From: Ardenticatenaceae bacterium
GTDB taxonomy: Bacteria; Chloroflexota; Anaerolineae; Promineifilales; Promineifilaceae
Assembly (NCBI GenBank): GCA_020634315.1
Contig: JACKBV010000048.1
Coordinates: forward strand, 1-18,315
Length of the DNA stretch: 18,315 nucleotides
Reading direction: 5' to 3'
The position numbers and the translations under genes were made by a program. Each line of letters opens with the position of its first letter. Within the stretch, counting starts at the first letter, position 1. The notes under the pieces were generated by a model. It worked only from the letters and a program-made list of their open reading frames with translations. It was not told the DNA's origin and ran no database searches. Below are positions 14,797-18,315 of the stretch, one piece after another.

Positions 14797-17619
14797 GTGA
14801 AAAAAAGGTTCGTTGGACTTGGTGCACTAATCAACCAGCCTGCTTATGTGCGCAAACATAGCTCTAGTCAACGGTATGCAGCACGTTTCTATCGCCCTAT
14901 CATAGTCCTCACAACAACGCTCATTATTTTACTGGCAACTAAACAATATTGGCAGCAGCCCTCTATCATTCCTGTTACCCTGCTGTGTTTCCTATTTCTC
15001 TATCTCGTCGTCTTTGGTTTACGGATGGGTTTACTCAAACCAGGGGATGGCCGGGAGAAAAAGTTTTATCGCCCTCGCCTACAACTCTTGCGCGGTCAGG
15101 TTTCTTTGCTTGCCGTCGCAACTTTGATGCTGCTGCTATCCATCTATAACCTCAACGATCACAGCCTCTGGATTTTGTTTGTACTGGCGACCCTAATCAT
15201 CAGTGAACACAATTCAACTCGTACAGTTATCCTCACCCTGCTTGAAGTAGCCCTGGTCATATCAGGCATCGCTTATATTGGCTGGATTCTAAACGGAGGG
15301 GAGAGCAATTCCTGGCTGGCCTTTATCCAATCTCGGTACGACCTGCTTTATCAGATTCTTGGCATCTGGTTGGTTAACTTTGTCTTTCATTATCTGGTGC
15401 GCAATATCCAGGGACGAGACAGTGCTTATACCCAACATCAGGAATGGCTGAACCTGATCACCGAACAATGGACGAACAAAGGCAATCCGCAAGAGAAGCG
15501 AGCTGCTGTGCTGAAATGCGCCAATGAATTGACGACGGCTCAAGCTCAATTATGGGTTTTGCGCCTGAGTGATCACGCTCTGGTTGATCTGGAGGGGAAT
15601 CCAGCCCCAGATTTAATTGACCGGATAGCCATTACAGCCACGCCGCACATCATCTGGCGCTCGGCTGAAAATGCGCGATACGGCCGTTTATATCCCGAAG
15701 TCACATTCCAGGAAGCCACACCAACCCAACCAGCACAACTCATCATGCCCATGCGTGGCCTCGACGATCCGAGTCGGTTAGTAGGCATCCTTGGTCTGAC
15801 ATACCAAAGCAAACAGCCAACCGAGTATGAACTGCTAAGCGATTTTGAACGGCTCAAAGACCTGGCAAACCATGCGCGGCTGGTGCTCATCGTCAGCACA
15901 CAGCACGAACAAACCGAACGGGAAAAGCGCCTGGCCGCACGTCTGCACACAACATTGAATTTAGAAGAAGTGGAGCGCCGTATTGTCAATGACACAGTAG
16001 ATGAATATGGCTTTGACTTTGCGACTTTATCATTGGTTGACCTGAATGAAAATCTGGTACGCACAGTAGCTGACCGGCAAGCAGGCTGGATTGACGATTC
16101 GATCCACACGCTGTACTGCAACGATGTGCAAAGCCTGACCATTCGCTTCTGCCGCACACATTACAACGACGGCCGTTTAACTGAAAACTTAGACCGGCGC
16201 ATCTGGCGCAAATACAAGCATCGCCTCATCACCCGCATTTGGGTTCCCATTCCCAACCCAACCGATCCACTCCAAACGGGGCAAGCCATCGGCACCATTG
16301 AAGCAGGTTTTCGGCATAGTCATCGCAAAGAAATCCCGTTGCATTTACAACAGCAGTTGGAAAATTACGCGACGCTGGCGGGCATTGCCTTGACAAATGC
16401 CCGCAACCAACGCGCACAGGAAAAGCTGACAAAATCCCTCATCGAGCTGCATCAGGTGAGCCGCGAAATTCGCATGTCTACCGCTTTTTATGAACCGTAC
16501 CAAATGATTCAGCTTGTGGGCAGCCAGGCACAAAAGTTATTACGCGCCGATATCGTGATGATCTACACCAGCGACGAACATGCCCAGCGGCTTAATCTGG
16601 CATTTACGGTCAATCAAGAAGAGGCGATTCTTGGCAAAACGGACCGCCTCAAGGTTTCGTTGGGCGAAGACAGTTTCCTGACCCGTATTTGCCAACAACA
16701 AACTGTGTACTACTCGTCAGATGTGCGCAATGATTTGAATTTAATCTTTATCACGGATAACGGCCGTACCATTAAAAGCCAACGCACCTTCACACAGCGG
16801 CAAAACATCAAATCCTTTGCCGGCGTTCCCTTAATTGGTAAAGGGAAACGCAGCATCGGTTTACTCTGCATCAACTACCGGCGCCGCCGCCGTTTTGAAA
16901 AAGGAGAACGACAAATCATCGAATTATTTGCCGAACAGGCAACATTGGCGATTGAAGAAACATCGCAGCACCGTCATGCCCGCACCATCGCCATCTCCCA
17001 AGAACGCAATAACCTGGGCACGGAATTACATCACAATCTGTCACAACATTTGCATGGCCTTTTCTTGAACGTAAAAGCGGCCAAAGTTTATGCCGACCGG
17101 GAAAACCTGGAAAAAACACGTTCAGCTTTAAACAAAACGCAGCACATTGCTGTATCCAGCCTGAACGCCATGGAAAGTATGCTCAATCACTTACACGGCC
17201 GTATTCAGCCGGGCCTGGATTTTGAAACCGAATTACGCGGACAAATCGAACATTTAGAGGCACTCTATCAAACCCATGTTAATTTCTATGCTGATGTACA
17301 ACAATGGGTACCAGAACAAATTCAATTTTATTTACTGCGTATTGCTTGGGAAGCCTTGAACAACGCTGTACGCCATGCACGCTGCGAAAACATCCACATC
17401 CGCTATGCAACCGACCAAACAGTTGCCGAACTGGTTATCCAGGATGATGGACTGGGCTTTGATGTACAAAAAGCGCGTGAAACAGGGCGTTATGGCTTGA
17501 GTGCCATGAACTACTTTGCACACCAGCTCAACAGCCAGCTTCTCATTCAATCACAAATCGGGCGCGGAACCCACATCATGTTACAGGTGGAACTGCCGCC
17601 ACAGGAGCAATACGAATGA
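14797..17619 (+). CDS. Membrane sensor histidine kinase, six TM segments, three GAF domains, HisKA_3 (NarX/DesK/UhpB class)
   Basis: 940 residues from the GTG at 14797 (the frame stays open back to 14620, adding 59 unlikely residues). Six hydrophobic segments lie at about 33-49, 55-75, 99-116, 123-137, 144-165 and 184-201. GAF-like domains follow at about 226-366 (weak), 376-536 and 556-726, the last with FAGVPLIGKGKRSIGLL. The dimerisation/phosphoacceptor segment (731-801) contains SQERNNLGTELHHNLSQ with phospho-His at 745; the next residue is His instead of the usual Asp. The ATPase domain has N-box EALNNAVRHA (852-861), DDGLGF (883-888), GRYGL (897-901) and GRGT (922-925). It likely senses a membrane or cytoplasmic ligand and phosphorylates the regulator encoded next, which overlaps it by four bases (ATGA). 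It is divergent from the AfuABC-like transporter, a probable target. Confidence 0.9.
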   Translation: MKKRFVGLGALINQPAYVRKHSSSQRYAARFYRPIIVLTTTLIILLATKQYWQQPSIIPVTLLCFLFLYLVVFGLRMGLLKPGDGREKKFYRPRLQLLRGQVSLLAVATLMLLLSIYNLNDHSLWILFVLATLIISEHNSTRTVILTLLEVALVISGIAYIGWILNGGESNSWLAFIQSRYDLLYQILGIWLVNFVFHYLVRNIQGRDSAYTQHQEWLNLITEQWTNKGNPQEKRAAVLKCANELTTAQAQLWVLRLSDHALVDLEGNPAPDLIDRIAITATPHIIWRSAENARYGRLYPEVTFQEATPTQPAQLIMPMRGLDDPSRLVGILGLTYQSKQPTEYELLSDFERLKDLANHARLVLIVSTQHEQTEREKRLAARLHTTLNLEEVERRIVNDTVDEYGFDFATLSLVDLNENLVRTVADRQAGWIDDSIHTLYCNDVQSLTIRFCRTHYNDGRLTENLDRRIWRKYKHRLITRIWVPIPNPTDPLQTGQAIGTIEAGFRHSHRKEIPLHLQQQLENYATLAGIALTNARNQRAQEKLTKSLIELHQVSREIRMSTAFYEPYQMIQLVGSQAQKLLRADIVMIYTSDEHAQRLNLAFTVNQEEAILGKTDRLKVSLGEDSFLTRICQQQTVYYSSDVRNDLNLIFITDNGRTIKSQRTFTQRQNIKSFAGVPLIGKGKRSIGLLCINYRRRRRFEKGERQIIELFAEQATLAIEETSQHRHARTIAISQERNNLGTELHHNLSQHLHGLFLNVKAAKVYADRENLEKTRSALNKTQHIAVSSLNAMESMLNHLHGRIQPGLDFETELRGQIEHLEALYQTHVNFYADVQQWVPEQIQFYLLRIAWEALNNAVRHARCENIHIRYATDQTVAELVIQDDGLGFDVQKARETGRYGLSAMNYFAHQLNSQLLIQSQIGRGTHIMLQVELPPQEQYE

Positions 17620-18284
17620 CAACACAAATTAATATTCTCATTGTTGATGATCATCCCATTGCCGCCGATGGTTTGATTAGTTATTTGGAAACGGCCGATG
17701 ACATTGTCGTTCGCAATACCTGTACACGCGGGGAAGAAGTAAATGCCGCTATCACAGAATACCAGCCCGATGTCGTACTGCTAGACCTGGAATTAGACGG
17801 ATCGCAAATTAGCGGACTGGAAGTTGCCGAGATGATCCAGCAGTTATCGCCACAGACAAAAATCCTGGTCATTTCTGCCTTCGCCGATCAGCGGCATGTT
17901 CTGGATGCGCTCAATATTGGTGTAGATGGCTATGTCTTAAAAACATCAGCACGCCTCGACTTGATCGAAGCGGTGCGGCGCGTAGCCGCCGGGCACAACA
18001 TCTTTGATCCACGCGTCACCAAAATTCTGCAAATGTTCATCAACAAACCGGAAAGCCCGGTTAGTCATGATGAAAACAACGATGCGGATTTAACCAGCCG
18101 AGAATGGGATGTTCTCACGTTGATTGCCAATAATCTCTCTAACGAAGAGATTGCCAATGAACTAACTGTCGCGGTTGGCACGGTTAAGACACATGTCAGC
18201 AATATTTTGCGCAAGTTGAGCCTGAAAAATCGTCAGGAAGCCCAGGTCTGGTTTCATCTGAATCAACCGACAACTACGCCTTAG
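17616..18284 (+). CDS. NarL/UhpA-type response regulator
   Basis: 222 residues, standard for the NarL/FixJ family. The receiver domain (5-120) has acidic pocket D11-D12, phospho-acceptor D57 (VVLLDLEL), S87 (VISA) and K109 (YVLKT). A short acidic linker (150-158) joins it to a LuxR-type helix-turn-helix (158-215): LTSREWDVLTLIANNLSNEEIANEL, then VAVGTVKTHVSNILRKL as recognition and dimer helices. It is expected to receive phosphate from the preceding kinase, dimerise and bind DNA. Its ATG overlaps the kinase stop (ATGA), with AGGAG eight bases upstream, so translation is coupled. The shared divergent region upstream of the kinase is the obvious binding candidate. The 31 bases after its stop hold only the start of a possible GGGCA/TGCCC hairpin, cut by the window edge. 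Confidence 0.93.
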   Translation: MTTQINILIVDDHPIAADGLISYLETADDIVVRNTCTRGEEVNAAITEYQPDVVLLDLELDGSQISGLEVAEMIQQLSPQTKILVISAFADQRHVLDALNIGVDGYVLKTSARLDLIEAVRRVAAGHNIFDPRVTKILQMFINKPESPVSHDENNDADLTSREWDVLTLIANNLSNEEIANELTVAVGTVKTHVSNILRKLSLKNRQEAQVWFHLNQPTTTP

Positions 18285-18315
18285 TGCTTCGCAGGGGATT
18301 GGGCAGGGATTGCCC

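Noticed and set aside
18301..18315. GGGCA / TGCCC hairpin after the response regulator as its terminator
   Set aside because: Only five pairs are visible and the window ends before any T-run could be seen.
1..18315. tRNA, rRNA, CRISPR array, insertion sequence, toxin-antitoxin or defence genes
   Set aside because: Looked for on both strands; no supporting repeats, conserved RNA sequence or protein families were found.

Overview
The window looks like chromosomal DNA of a Chloroflexota bacterium (Anaerolineae/Caldilineae/Ardenticatenia type). The reasons are indirect. There is a secreted beta-domain protein whose C-terminus reads VYLPAVLNP, like the 'YLPLVLR'-type ends I associate with this phylum, and there are lipoproteins with LAAC lipoboxes. 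Base composition is moderate-GC, and a short palindrome, ACGGCCGT, is massively over-represented. No rRNA, tRNA, CRISPR array, insertion sequence or phage gene is visible. Nearly all the DNA is coding, in compact blocks.

Layout. (a) 3-509, plus: 3' end of a large secreted protein. (b) 482-3195, minus: an aminoglycoside-phosphotransferase-fold kinase, a lipoprotein with two DUF4377-like repeats, and a DUF3267-type membrane zinc metalloprotease; the last two are 6 nt apart. (c) 3347-4738, plus: an MFS transporter with a perfect TATAAT seven bases before its ATG, so probably a leaderless mRNA. (d) 4788-4850: a large hairpin of 7-bp repeats between convergent genes. (e) 4856-7743, minus: sulfate activation genes cysD and cysNC, which make APS and PAPS. 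(f) 7908-14524, minus: a four-gene block read as substrate-binding lipoprotein, very large fused permease, ATPase, then an SF1B helicase with a DbpA-like RNA-binding domain. A hairpin plus T-run separates the binding protein from the permease. (g) 14797-18284, plus and divergent from (f): a six-TM, three-GAF histidine kinase of the NarX/DesK/UhpB class and a NarL/UhpA-type response regulator, overlapping by ATGA.

The most coherent story is in (f) and (g). The transporter would normally be annotated as iron(III) uptake (FbpABC). However, the outsized permease, and a His-Asp...Glu triad with the spacing I recall for the sugar-phosphate-binding protein AfuA, point to an AfuABC-like importer of phosphorylated sugars. 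A UhpBA-class two-component system sits divergently next to it and shares an intergenic region with an 8-bp inverted repeat at 50-bp spacing. The regulatory link and the substrate are inference.

The most unusual genome-scale signal is the palindrome ACGGCCGT. I count about 24 exact copies where about 0.3 is expected, spread through coding and non-coding DNA on no particular strand or frame. It resembles the HIP1 octamer of cyanobacteria and leaves T-A-V and N/D-G-R tripeptides in unrelated proteins.
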